Shown: in pieces, positions 1 through 8,449 of the stretch
Layout: each line of letters opens with the position of its first letter
How positions within the stretch are numbered: position 1 is the first letter of the stretch
From: Methylobacterium frigidaeris
GTDB taxonomy: Bacteria; Pseudomonadota; Alphaproteobacteria; Rhizobiales; Beijerinckiaceae
Reading direction: 5' to 3'
NCBI RefSeq assembly: GCF_022179185.1
Contig: NZ_BPQJ01000018.1
Location: forward strand, 1-64,000
DNA length: 64,000 nucleotides
Made by a program: the position numbers and the translations under genes
Notes under the pieces: model-generated
What the model saw: the letters and a program-made list of their open reading frames with translations, nothing else
Told to the model about the DNA's origin: nothing
The model's database searches: none

Positions 1-45
1 CTCATAACCTGAAGGTCACAGGTTCAAATCCTGTCCCCGCAACCA
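1..45 (+). tRNA. tRNA-fMet (CAT), 3' part
   Basis: The window opens inside a tRNA. The first seven bases, CTCATAA, form an anticodon loop with anticodon CAT. They are followed by the variable loop, a T-arm containing GGTTCAAATCC and an encoded CCA end at position 45. The loop and T-arm match the alphaproteobacterial initiator tRNA rather than elongator tRNA-Met, but the acceptor and D arms that would settle this lie upstream of the window. A strong terminator follows directly. Confidence 0.85.
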
Positions 46-56
46 AGATCATGAAA

Positions 57-91
57 AACCCCGCGAGGCTCAGAGCCTCGCGGGGTTTTTT
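57..91 (+). terminator. Rho-independent terminator after tRNA
   Basis: A perfect 14-bp stem (57-70 pairing with 74-87) with a 3-nt loop runs into six T residues. It lies 11 bases after the tRNA CCA end, so it most likely ends the tRNA transcript. On the other strand an A-rich flank also precedes the stem, so bidirectional use is possible. Confidence 0.9.
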
Positions 92-268
92 GCGTTAGGG
101 ATCTTTGCGCATCGCCCCTCTTCAAGCTGAACGGAAGCCGGCGGCGAACTGGACCAGCACGAATGCGTGGAACTGGCCGTAGGGAGTGAACCGGTTTGCC
201 GTTACTGGCTCCGCATGCCCGATGCATCGGCGCCAGCTGGCCGGCACCCCGCCCTTTCCGAGACATTC

Positions 269-916
269 ATGCCCGATCCGACCTCCCTCGCTATCTTCGT
301 CGCGGCGGCTTTCGTGCTCGCCGTCACGCCCGGCCCGGGCCTCTTCTACGTCGCCGCGCGCAGTCTTGCTGGGGGCCGCGCCGAAGGCGTCGCGTCGAGC
401 CTCGGCACGGGGCTCGGCGGCATGGTTCATGTCCTGGCGGGTGGTCTCGGTATCTCCGCCCTCGTGCTCGCCAGCGCGGAGCTGTTCACGGCACTCAAGC
501 TGATGGGTGCGGCCTATCTGGTGTGGATCGGCTACCGCACCTTGCGTGCCGCCCGCCAGTGCGCGCCGACCCAGGTGCCAGCCGGTGTGGCGCCCCCGAG
601 CGGACCCGGGCGCGCCTTCCGCGAGGGCGTGCTGGTCGAGGCGCTGAACCCCAAGACGGCGGCGTTCTTCCTGGCCTTCGTGCCGCAGTTCGTCGATCCG
701 GCCGCCGGTCGCGTCGCGCTGCAGTTCGTAATTCTGGGGGCGGTGTCGGTCGCGCTCAACACCCTCGCCGACCTCGCGGTCGCCGTCGCGGCCAGTCGTC
801 TCCGCAGCGGGGCCGCGTCCCGCCCAAGCTTGATCCGCCGCCTGCGCGAGGCCTCCGGTGCCGCGATGATCGCACTGGGCCTCGGCCTCGCCCTCGCGCG
901 GCGGCCCGCCGCCTGA
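269..916 (+). CDS. LysE family translocator
   Basis: Predicted inner-membrane exporter of the LysE/RhtB family, which exports amino acids and related small molecules. The protein is 215 residues, normal for the family. The start at 269 was chosen because the family N-terminus begins there: a hydrophobic segment followed by the hallmark VTPGPGLFYVAARSLAGG near residues 18-35. An in-frame start at 167 would add 34 residues unlike the family. Further hydrophobic segments occur near residues 45-70, the conserved LNPKTAAFFLAFVPQFVDP is near 125-145, and the C-terminus is hydrophobic. The substrate cannot be told from sequence. The remnant of a dihydrodipicolinate-synthase-family gene follows downstream on the same strand. 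Confidence 0.88.
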   Translation: MPDPTSLAIFVAAAFVLAVTPGPGLFYVAARSLAGGRAEGVASSLGTGLGGMVHVLAGGLGISALVLASAELFTALKLMGAAYLVWIGYRTLRAARQCAPTQVPAGVAPPSGPGRAFREGVLVEALNPKTAAFFLAFVPQFVDPAAGRVALQFVILGAVSVALNTLADLAVAVAASRLRSGAASRPSLIRRLREASGAAMIALGLGLALARRPAA

Positions 917-949
917 CCCTGGGCCAGACAGGACGGATCGACGCCGCGC

Positions 950-1818
950 TTCACCGGCCTTTCCACCTTCCCGATCACACCCGCCGGATGCTGATAGCCG
1001 GGTTGATCTTCCAGCCCTGCGCCGGCTCGTCGCCCGCCTGTGCGCCGCGGACGTCGATTCGATCGGCTTCCTCGGCAGCACCGGCTCCTATCCCTACCTC
1101 ACGCGGAAAGAGCGCCGCCGGGTGCTCGACGCCGCTCTCGACGGCACGCAGGGACGGTGCCCGTGATGGTCGGAATCGGTGCGCTGCCGACCGACGCAGT
1201 GGCGCATCTGGCGCAGGATGCCCGGGCGGCGGGCGCCGCGGCCGGGCTGCTCGCGGCCTTCTCCTAAACGCCGCCCACCGACGACGAGGTGTTCGAGAAT
1301 GTCGCGAGGGTGGCGCGGGAGAGCGGCTTGCCACTGTGCATCTGAAACGATTCCTCGACCACGCATTTCCGGCTCGGCCTTGAGCTGATCGGCGGCTTAA
1401 GCCGGTTGCCCGGCATCATCGTGGTGAAGAGCCCGGGCCAGGACCCACAGGTGATCGCCGGGCACCTGGCAAGGCTGCGTGCCGCCGTTCCGCAGGGTGT
1501 CTTCCTCGGCAATAGCGGCGATAGGACTACGACCGAAGCGCTGCTCGCCGGAGCGGATGCCTGGTACAGCGTCGTCGCCGGGCTGTTTCCGCAAGTCGCG
1601 ATCGACATCGTCCGTGCCGTGCAGAGGCGCGACGGCTCGATGCCTGGCTCAGCCCCCTCTGGGCTCTGTTCCAGAAGTATTCGAGCCTGCGGGTGATGTT
1701 CGCCTGCGCCGGCCTCCTCGACCTCTGCCATGCTGCGCCGCCGCGGCCGATCCTGCCTCTCGGCGAGGATGCGCGGCGACGGGTGGCCGAGGTGATCCAG
1801 GCCCTCGATCTGCGGTAG
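950..1818 (+). pseudogene. Dihydrodipicolinate synthase (DapA) family pseudogene
   Basis: A decayed DapA/N-acetylneuraminate-lyase-family gene, readable only by switching frames. Near 1003-1145 it reads a DLPALRRLVARLC..DVDSIGFLGSTGSYPYLT segment, the GSTGxYPYL substrate-loop region. Near 1160-1265 another frame gives VPVMVGIGALPTDAVAHLAQDARAAGAAAGLL and then stops. Near 1406-1640 come PGIIVVKSPGQDPQVIAGHL and ALLAGADAWYSVVAGLFPQVAIDIVRA. The last part, LDAWLSPLWALFQKYSSLRV to QALDLR and TAG at 1818, is in yet another frame. At least three frame changes and early stops make it non-coding. The order of segments follows the family, so it is an old complete copy rather than a chimera. Confidence 0.85.
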
Positions 1819-1863
1819 GCTCAGGCCGCCGCGAAGGCCGCCCGCGTCCGGCCTGACGTGAAC

Positions 1864-2358
1864 CTAGCGTCGGAATTGCTCGCAGTGCTTCAGGAAGGCG
1901 CCGACATCCCGGGAGGCCATCGGCAGGACCAGGGAGAGACCGGTCGTATCGAGGCGGATGCTCGACGCTTGCAGCATGGTGCGGAGAAATGCGAGGTCTG
2001 ACGTGGTGGCCGAAACCTGCCAGGCCTCGTCCATCTCGTTGAAGGAGCGTTTCGGGTTGGGCAGGACGTGGCGCTCGCGATCCGTCACGACAGTAAGGCC
2101 CACGGCCGCCTTCGGAGCTCGCGCGCGACGATCGATCGGCCATGCCGCGACCGTGACTTGTCCCTGCCGGCCGCACTCCATGTAGACATAGTCATAGGAC
2201 ATCGACCGGTGATCGGGGTCTTTCGGCTGCAGGCCGAGCTTCGGCGGCGATCCCTCGGCCTTAACCCAGGTAAATTCCTTCCGAAGATCCTCGGCATGGG
2301 CGAGGGATGATGTTGCGATGACGGCTATCAGCGCCAGAAAATGTATGCGGTTATGCAT
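1864..2358 (-). CDS. Hypothetical secreted protein
   Basis: A 164-residue protein I do not recognise. The start at 2358 gives a typical Sec signal peptide: MHNRIHF, then the hydrophobic LALIAVIATSSLAHA with an Ala-X-Ala cleavage site near residue 21. The predicted mature part of about 140 residues is soluble and mixed in charge, with single cysteines (MECGRQG near the middle, KHCEQF near the end) that could form a disulfide after export. Another possible start is at 2397, preceded by AGG, which would lengthen the signal peptide by 13 residues. Neighbours give no functional clue. Confidence 0.6.
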   Translation of the reverse strand: MHNRIHFLALIAVIATSSLAHAEDLRKEFTWVKAEGSPPKLGLQPKDPDHRSMSYDYVYMECGRQGQVTVAAWPIDRRARAPKAAVGLTVVTDRERHVLPNPKRSFNEMDEAWQVSATTSDLAFLRTMLQASSIRLDTTGLSLVLPMASRDVGAFLKHCEQFRR

Positions 2359-2836
2359 CTCCGAGATCGCGGCGCCGACCATGCTTTCTTCGCTCATGAT
2401 TAATACCTGATCACCACTCGATACACTCATAAATGGCGACGACTGGAACTGTCCACCTGTCTTGTTGATCGATTTTTGCTCGGCAGGCAATCCCATGCAG
2501 GATCTCATCAGTGCGAAAAACGCGCAGTGGTGCCCGAGGCCGCGACAGCCTGCTCGGATCGCTGATAGACTCGCCGAACCTGCATGATGGCGCGGTTGAT
2601 CATCGATCATGGCGATGGATTGTTTCGTACTCCAAATTTTTCCTGTCGACGGATTGCGACCGATCATAGCCGCAGCGTCCACCTCCCGCCGTGCAGGCGC
2701 GCCGCCATTGGCCCCGCCGTTGCATTCCCGCCAGGTCCGTGGCTGATACCGGCGACATCGGCCCGACCCACTCGAAGGAAAACCCGTGCGCCATGGCATG
2801 GACAGGCCCGTCACGCGCGATCGGCGCATCTGAGCG
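2359..2836. other. Intergenic region, no gene recognised
   Basis: About 480 bases separate the divergent small secreted protein and the pentapeptide-repeat gene. The stretch is somewhat less GC-rich than the flanking genes and should carry both promoters. Open frames here have no plausible start context and no family resemblance. No RNA gene or clear terminator was seen. Confidence 0.5.
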
Positions 2837-4195
2837 GTGAACACCCGCCCCCAGACCCCGCTCGATCCGCGCGTCGGCGCGCTCCTCGCCGAGATCGCGG
2901 CGCGGGACGGCGCGGCCCTGCACCGCGACGGCCGGCCCCTCGACCTGCGCGAGGCGGATCTGAGCCGCGCGCGCCTCGCGCCGGTCGCCGGCGACGCGGC
3001 GTGGTGGGATCAGGACCGTCAGGGCCTGAACCTTGCCGGGGCCGAGATCGGCGGCAGCGACCTCGAGCAGGCCAACCTCACCGGCGCCACCCTGAAGCGG
3101 GCCCGGCTGACCGGGGCGCTCGCCCGCTCGGCGGATTTCTCGGGCGCGCTGATCGAGGAGGCGGATTTCGGCAAGGCCGACCTCAGCGGCGCACGCTTCA
3201 CCGGCGTGGCGGGCGGCCAGGCCGACTTCACCGAGGCGATGCTGGAGGATGCAAGCTTCCGGGACGGGTCCTTGCGCTTCGCCCGCCTGCCCCGCAGCCT
3301 GCTCGACGGCGCGGATTTCTCCGGCGCCGATTTATGGGGTGCGGACTTCACCGGGGCCGATGCCGACTACTCGCGGTTTCGCGGCGCCCGCCTCGACGAG
3401 GTGAACCTCTCCGACGCCAACCTGACCCACGCCGATTTCGAGGGCGCGAGCCTGACCAAGGCGCGCTTCACCGGCTCGCGCCTGCGCAGCGCCACGCTGA
3501 CCGGCGCCAAGCTCGACGGGGCCGATCTCTCGGGGGCCGACCTCTCCGCCGCGACGTTGGTGCGGCTCGATCTCTCCTCCTGCGGCCTGCGCCACGCCCG
3601 CTTCGCCGGCGCCTGGCTCAATGGCACGCGCTTCCGCGCCGCGCAGATCGGCGAGGCGGTGGGCGAGGAGGTCGCCGGGGAGTATGAGGCGGCGAAGGCG
3701 AGCTACCTGGCGCTGGAGCAGAATTTCGAGAGCATCGGCAGCCGCGACGAGGCCGGCTGGGCCTATCGCCGCCGCCGTCGCATGGGACGCCTGCATGCGG
3801 GCGTGCTGTTCCGCACCGCCTGGGGCGCCCGCGACCGCAGCGGCGTGCTGCGCCACGGCTATCGCTGGCTCGCCGACCGGTTCGTCGAGTGGCTGTGCGA
3901 TTACGGCGAGAGCCTGTCACGGCTGTTTCGCGCCTTCGCGGTGCTGATCGTGGTGTTCGCCGGGCTCTTCGGGCTCACCGGCGGCCTGATCCCGGAGGGC
4001 AGCGGCGCGCCGACCTACAACGCCCTCGATCTCCTGAGCTACAGCGCCCTCAACATGATGACGGCGAACCCGCCGGAGATCGGCATCAAGCCGGTCGGTC
4101 GGATCACCAACCTGCTCGTCGGGGTGCAGGGCGGGACCGGCATCGTCTTGATGGGGCTGTTCGGGTTCGTGCTGGGGAACCGGCTGCGGCGGTGA
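2837..4195 (+). CDS. Pentapeptide-repeat protein with C-terminal two-helix pore-like domain
   Basis: A 452-residue protein starting at GTG. Residues about 35-265 are consecutive A(D/N)LxX pentapeptide repeats (for example ADFSGADLWGADFTGADADYS), which fold as a right-handed quadrilateral beta-helix. A charged, Arg-rich linker near 290-350 (RRRRRMGRLHAG) precedes a membrane part: a helix near 365-385 (LIVVFAGLFGLTGGLI), a short re-entrant-like segment (LLSYSALNMMTANPPEIG), and a last helix (IVLMGLFGFVLGNRL) ending in RLRR. This layout resembles pentapeptide proteins fused to a two-helix potassium-channel domain, but the TxGYGD selectivity filter is absent. Function unknown. A membrane anchor or a non-potassium pore are both possible. 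Confidence 0.8.
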   Translation: MNTRPQTPLDPRVGALLAEIAARDGAALHRDGRPLDLREADLSRARLAPVAGDAAWWDQDRQGLNLAGAEIGGSDLEQANLTGATLKRARLTGALARSADFSGALIEEADFGKADLSGARFTGVAGGQADFTEAMLEDASFRDGSLRFARLPRSLLDGADFSGADLWGADFTGADADYSRFRGARLDEVNLSDANLTHADFEGASLTKARFTGSRLRSATLTGAKLDGADLSGADLSAATLVRLDLSSCGLRHARFAGAWLNGTRFRAAQIGEAVGEEVAGEYEAAKASYLALEQNFESIGSRDEAGWAYRRRRRMGRLHAGVLFRTAWGARDRSGVLRHGYRWLADRFVEWLCDYGESLSRLFRAFAVLIVVFAGLFGLTGGLIPEGSGAPTYNALDLLSYSALNMMTANPPEIGIKPVGRITNLLVGVQGGTGIVLMGLFGFVLGNRLRR

Positions 4196-4634
4196 GGCGG
4201 CATTACCAGATGAGTGCCCTGGCCGATATCTGCCTGAGAGGCGGATGCCGGCATTCCGCATGTCCCGGGCAGGAAGTGGGCATGAGAAGCGGAGTCATCC
4301 TCGAAACCTCACCTTCATCGCGCCTTCCCCCGATGCTGCCAGCTTTCACACTAGCAATGTTAAATCTCTTTACTAGACAGAAATAGTTTTTTACTGATTT
4401 ATTCGTCATATTTCTTGTAAGTTTTCTGCAAGATCCGCGGATCATACGATCATATTGGCTGGCATGAAACCAGTTATCCCAACTTTCCAGATTTAGGTCT
4501 CCCAACACATTCGCGCCCCTTCTCAAGGGTTAACCACTCTGCACTTGCAAAATCTGGCCTGCACTGCTACGCCGGGAACAGTCACGTTACTAAGAATCTT
4601 ACATCAGAGAATATCAGAATTAAGGGAGGAAAAA
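4196..4634 (+). other. AT-rich upstream region of the RTX gene
   Basis: About 440 bases, clearly AT-richer than the rest of the window from about 4340 to 4634. It contains runs such as ATAGTTTTTTACTGATTTATTC and a perfect 12-bp palindrome GATCCGCGGATC at 4432-4443. It most likely holds the promoter and 5' leader of the large secreted protein that follows. No separate gene was seen. Confidence 0.5.
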
Positions 4635-7600
4635 ATGCCTTATTTTGGGGGGTTTTCTGCGGGTGCTGAGGAAATTGCCGAAGTAGCAAGACTGGCGAGA
4701 TCCGCATACATCGATGGAGGAGAGCCAGGAGGTGGGTGGAATCGATTGACAGGCAGTGATATTGGTTTTGTTTCTGGAACATTGAGTGGATCTTTTGATG
4801 GAGGATACTTCGAAGGTGGATTAGGTTTTCTGGGAGCTCCGGCAGCAGCTCTTTTCCGCCAAGGCAACGATTTAGCGATCTCATTCAGGGGAACAGATGG
4901 CGTACTGGACGTCGCTACCTATGCAGATATTGTCGGCAATCGTAACTATATCAATGCTTATAATTCGTTATTAGATACGGTTGCGTCGTACTCTGCAACA
5001 ACCGGCATCAACCATGTCTTTGTAACTGGCCACAGCCTCGGCGCCGCAGCCGCAAATATCCTGCGTGATATCTCGTTTGATAGTTACGGTGGCGCATTCA
5101 GTTCCGCCGATTATATTACGTTTGCCACACCAAAAGTTGCAGACAATCAAGATATATTGAATTTCGGATTTGAAAATGATCTCGTATTCAAAATACTGCC
5201 GCGCTTGAGCAGTCCATTTTCCAGCAACGATTTTCCTTCGACGGCCGATAATACGCTTTGGTATGATGATACATATTCCTTCCCGGGACTTCCTCGACCG
5301 GCCCCTCACGATAAGAACAACTATGTTGAAGCGCTCGATCGAGTTATCGATTCAGAGTTTTTTCTGGATATGACACCAGACTCAAACGTCGTATTCATCG
5401 ACACGGACGAGCGTGTTACGGATTTTGTTTCAGGGTCTTCGAGCCACCATAATCAAGCAACATACTACATCGGACGCAAAGATGCCGTTGATGATGTTCT
5501 GGCTGGAACCGGAAACGACTCCATTGAAGGCTATTCCGGAGCAGATAATCTCAATGGCGGCGGCGGCGACGATCTGATCATCGGCGGAGCTGGAAACGAC
5601 CTCATCGAAGGCGGCAGCGGGAGTGACACCTCTCTGTATACGGGCGCCTATGGTGATTACGATATTGAATTCGTAACTGATGGTTCGATCGTCATTTCCG
5701 ACTCTAATGTCGACAGAGATGGCGCTGACACTCTCAAGAGTGTCGAGTTCGCGCGCTTCTCCGATCGGACCGTCAATCTTCGCCCCGGCCAGGACGTCGC
5801 CTTCGTGATCGACACGACGGGGAGCATGTTCGACGATATCGGCGCGGTCAAAGCGCAATCGGCGGCGATCCTCAACGGCATCTTCGATCCCAGCCGCGGG
5901 CTGCTGAATTCGCGGGTGGCCGTCGTCGGCTACAACGACCCGGCGACCGAAACCTATTTGTCGTTCACCGAGCAACCCGACCCCGACGATCGCAAGAGCG
6001 CGGCGATCGGGGCGATCAACCGCATCACCGTCGGCGGCGGCGGCGACTTTCCCGAAGCCGTCAATGCCGGGCTGCTGCGCGCGCTCAACGGAGGCGCCGG
6101 CACGTGGCGCAAGGAGGCGGCGGCGCGCCGGATCATCCTGTTCGGCGATGCTCCTCCGAAGGATGTCGAGTTGGCCGGGCAGGTCTACCGCTTGGCTCGC
6201 AACCTCAACGTCGATGTGCCCACCGCACCGGTCACCAGGGCGATGGCGCCCGGTCTGTTCATGACCAGTTTCTCCGTCGCCGACGCATCCGCGGATTCCC
6301 CCGCCGACGTCGTGCCGGTGCAAATCTACACCGTCGTCATCGGGAGCGATGCGAGCACGGCGGCCGCGTTCAGGGAGATCGCGACGGAGTCCGGTGGCAC
6401 CGTCTTCACCGCCTCGAACGCGTCGACGGTGGTCGAAACGCTGCTGACCGTGCTCGCCGCGCCCATCTACTCGATCGCCGCCGATGAAACGTCCGTGGTC
6501 GAGGGCAGCGCGGGAAGCCGCAACGTCTCGTTCACCGTCTCCCGCGACGTCGCCACCGGCGCCGCCGCCGTTACCCTCGCAGCCCTCGGCACCGCCGATG
6601 CCGAGGATGTCTCCAGCATCCCGGTCACGGTCAACTTCGCCGATGGCGAGACCTCCCGGACCGTCACGGTCGCGGTGCTGGGCGACCGCCTGATCGAGGC
6701 CGACGAAACCTTCGGCCTGCGGATCGTCTCGGTCGACCAGCCGTCGACGATCGGCGTCGGAAGCGCGGTGCTGACGATCACCGACGACGACACCAGCGTG
6801 CCGCTGACGATTTTCGACACCGACGAATCGAATACCCTCACCGGCGGTGAATTCGGCGATCTCATCCACGGCTTCGGTGGCGACGATACGGTCTTCGGCC
6901 TTGCGGGGGACGACACTCTCTTCGGCGACGTCGGCAACGACAGCGTCGACGGGGGGGCCGGCGACGATGCGGTGCGGGGCTTCTTCGGGCGGGACACCCT
7001 GCGCGGAGGCGCCGGCAACGACCTCGTCAGCGGCGAGCAGGACGCCGATTGGGTCGATGGCGGGAGCGGAAACGACACCGTCGAGGGCGGGGACGGCGAC
7101 GACGTGCTGTTCGGCGGCGAGGGCAACGATTCCCTCGATGGCGGCGACGGTGCCGATCTGGGCTTCGGCGGCGACGGCGACGATCTCGTTCACGGATTCT
7201 CGGGACGCGACACCCTGGATGGCGGGGCGGGCAACGATCTGCTCTACGGCGATCTGGACGACGATGTCGTTTCGGGAGGCGACGGAGCCGACACGGTCAC
7301 CGGGTTCTTCGGTTCCGATCAGCTGTTCGGCAATGCAGGCGACGATCTGCTGCTCGGTGAGCAGGACAACGACATTCTCACCGGGGGCACCGGTGTTGAT
7401 ACCCTCGAGGGGGGGATCGGCAACGATGTCCTCTACGGCGACGACGGGCGCATGGCGCTGCGCGGCGACTTCGCCGGCGACCGTCTCATCGGCGGCGAGG
7501 GTGACGACATCCTCTATCAAGGCGACGGCCTCGATACGTTGACGGGGGGAAGCGGACGCGACATCTTCGAGTTCAAGTTCACCAACCCGCTGGCGCTGGT

Positions 7601-8027
7601 CGAAGGCGGTCTCGTGCCTGGCTACACCGAGATCATCGATTTCAACGCGTCCGACGACCGCCTGAATTTCGATGCGGCGAACCTCGGCGTCGATCAGGCT
7701 GGAGCGAACTTCGTCAACACGTCCTCGGGCGGTCCGTCCACCCGGGTCGACAGCTTCTACTCGGGCGCGGCAGCGGGAGCGGCAGGCGAGAGCGTCGTAG
7801 TCCTGACCGACCAGGGGTTCGCATCCGCCTCCGCGGCGGCCACCGCCGTCACGGGAGAGCAGGCCGGCGACCTGATCCTGTACTTCAACACGACGGTCGG
7901 GACGGCCAGCATGCTCTACGTTCGGGGAGAGAACGACGCCGTTTCGATCGCCCGTTTCACCGACGTCGCGTCGGTGTCGGACCTCGCAGGCAAAGGCTTC
8001 ACCCAGGACAACTTCGTCTTCGTCTGA
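4635..8027 (+). CDS. Large secreted RTX protein: class 3 lipase, VWA, Calx-beta, Ca-binding repeats
   Basis: An 1130-residue protein. The start at 4635 has a strong GGGAGGA site 5-6 bases upstream. Residues about 60-230 are a class 3 lipase domain: FRGTDG oxyanion motif, GHSLGAA nucleophile elbow with Ser134, and likely Asp182 (ENDLVFKILP) and His225 (APHDK). A short RTX block (GTGNDSIEG, GGGGDDLIIGGAGNDLIEGG) follows at about 290-335. A VWA domain spans about 387-605, with a MIDAS-like DTTGSM. A Calx-beta domain covers about 612-720 and ends in ITDDD. Many GGxGxD nonapeptides run to about 985, followed by a C-terminal type I secretion-like region. There is no N-terminal signal peptide, as expected for type I export, and no secretion genes lie nearby. 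The first third is AT-rich and the rest GC-rich. Confidence 0.88.
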   Translation: MPYFGGFSAGAEEIAEVARLARSAYIDGGEPGGGWNRLTGSDIGFVSGTLSGSFDGGYFEGGLGFLGAPAAALFRQGNDLAISFRGTDGVLDVATYADIVGNRNYINAYNSLLDTVASYSATTGINHVFVTGHSLGAAAANILRDISFDSYGGAFSSADYITFATPKVADNQDILNFGFENDLVFKILPRLSSPFSSNDFPSTADNTLWYDDTYSFPGLPRPAPHDKNNYVEALDRVIDSEFFLDMTPDSNVVFIDTDERVTDFVSGSSSHHNQATYYIGRKDAVDDVLAGTGNDSIEGYSGADNLNGGGGDDLIIGGAGNDLIEGGSGSDTSLYTGAYGDYDIEFVTDGSIVISDSNVDRDGADTLKSVEFARFSDRTVNLRPGQDVAFVIDTTGSMFDDIGAVKAQSAAILNGIFDPSRGLLNSRVAVVGYNDPATETYLSFTEQPDPDDRKSAAIGAINRITVGGGGDFPEAVNAGLLRALNGGAGTWRKEAAARRIILFGDAPPKDVELAGQVYRLARNLNVDVPTAPVTRAMAPGLFMTSFSVADASADSPADVVPVQIYTVVIGSDASTAAAFREIATESGGTVFTASNASTVVETLLTVLAAPIYSIAADETSVVEGSAGSRNVSFTVSRDVATGAAAVTLAALGTADAEDVSSIPVTVNFADGETSRTVTVAVLGDRLIEADETFGLRIVSVDQPSTIGVGSAVLTITDDDTSVPLTIFDTDESNTLTGGEFGDLIHGFGGDDTVFGLAGDDTLFGDVGNDSVDGGAGDDAVRGFFGRDTLRGGAGNDLVSGEQDADWVDGGSGNDTVEGGDGDDVLFGGEGNDSLDGGDGADLGFGGDGDDLVHGFSGRDTLDGGAGNDLLYGDLDDDVVSGGDGADTVTGFFGSDQLFGNAGDDLLLGEQDNDILTGGTGVDTLEGGIGNDVLYGDDGRMALRGDFAGDRLIGGEGDDILYQGDGLDTLTGGSGRDIFEFKFTNPLALVEGGLVPGYTEIIDFNASDDRLNFDAANLGVDQAGANFVNTSSGGPSTRVDSFYSGAAAGAAGESVVVLTDQGFASASAAATAVTGEQAGDLILYFNTTVGTASMLYVRGENDAVSIARFTDVASVSDLAGKGFTQDNFVFV

Positions 8028-8449
8028 TTGGAAGCCGGACCATCAGGTCCGGAGTGCGGAGCATCGTCCTGCACGGCGTCGCGGTGGAGCGATTGCCGCG
8101 GCCCGTCGGGAGGCCCGCCCATGATCGTCGCCTCGCCGCAGCCTTGCTGCGACGAGGCCTGGCCGGAGCGTCGGCGGATGTTCCGGGCGCCGGCGGACCG
8201 TCATGCCGGCGAGCGCAGCCACCTGACCTCGGCTGTCGGCTTCCGTGAAGCGGTCATCCAAGGGCGGGCCGCGTCGCCGCAGACGGGAGGTCCGCACGTC
8301 AGGTTCGACGAGCGGAGACTGGACACGGTGTCGATCGGCAACGCCTCACGGTCTCCCTACCCGTCCTCACCCCTTCTTCCGCGGCGGCCACCCCGGTCGA
8401 GATCCCGAACGAGGTGGCGTGAGAGGATGCGAGGGGTGTGAGACACGGT
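8028..8449. other. Intergenic region between convergent genes
   Basis: About 420 bases between the 3' ends of the RTX gene and the fkbH-like gene. It is GC-rich, with no convincing coding frame. Short inverted stretches are present, but no terminator with a T-run was found. I see no RNA gene. Confidence 0.45.

Noticed and set aside
5430..7520. A 696-codon open frame antisense to the RTX gene
   Set aside because: It mirrors the repetitive GGxGxD codons of the real gene, gives a Val/Ala/Ile-rich repetitive translation and has no family resemblance.
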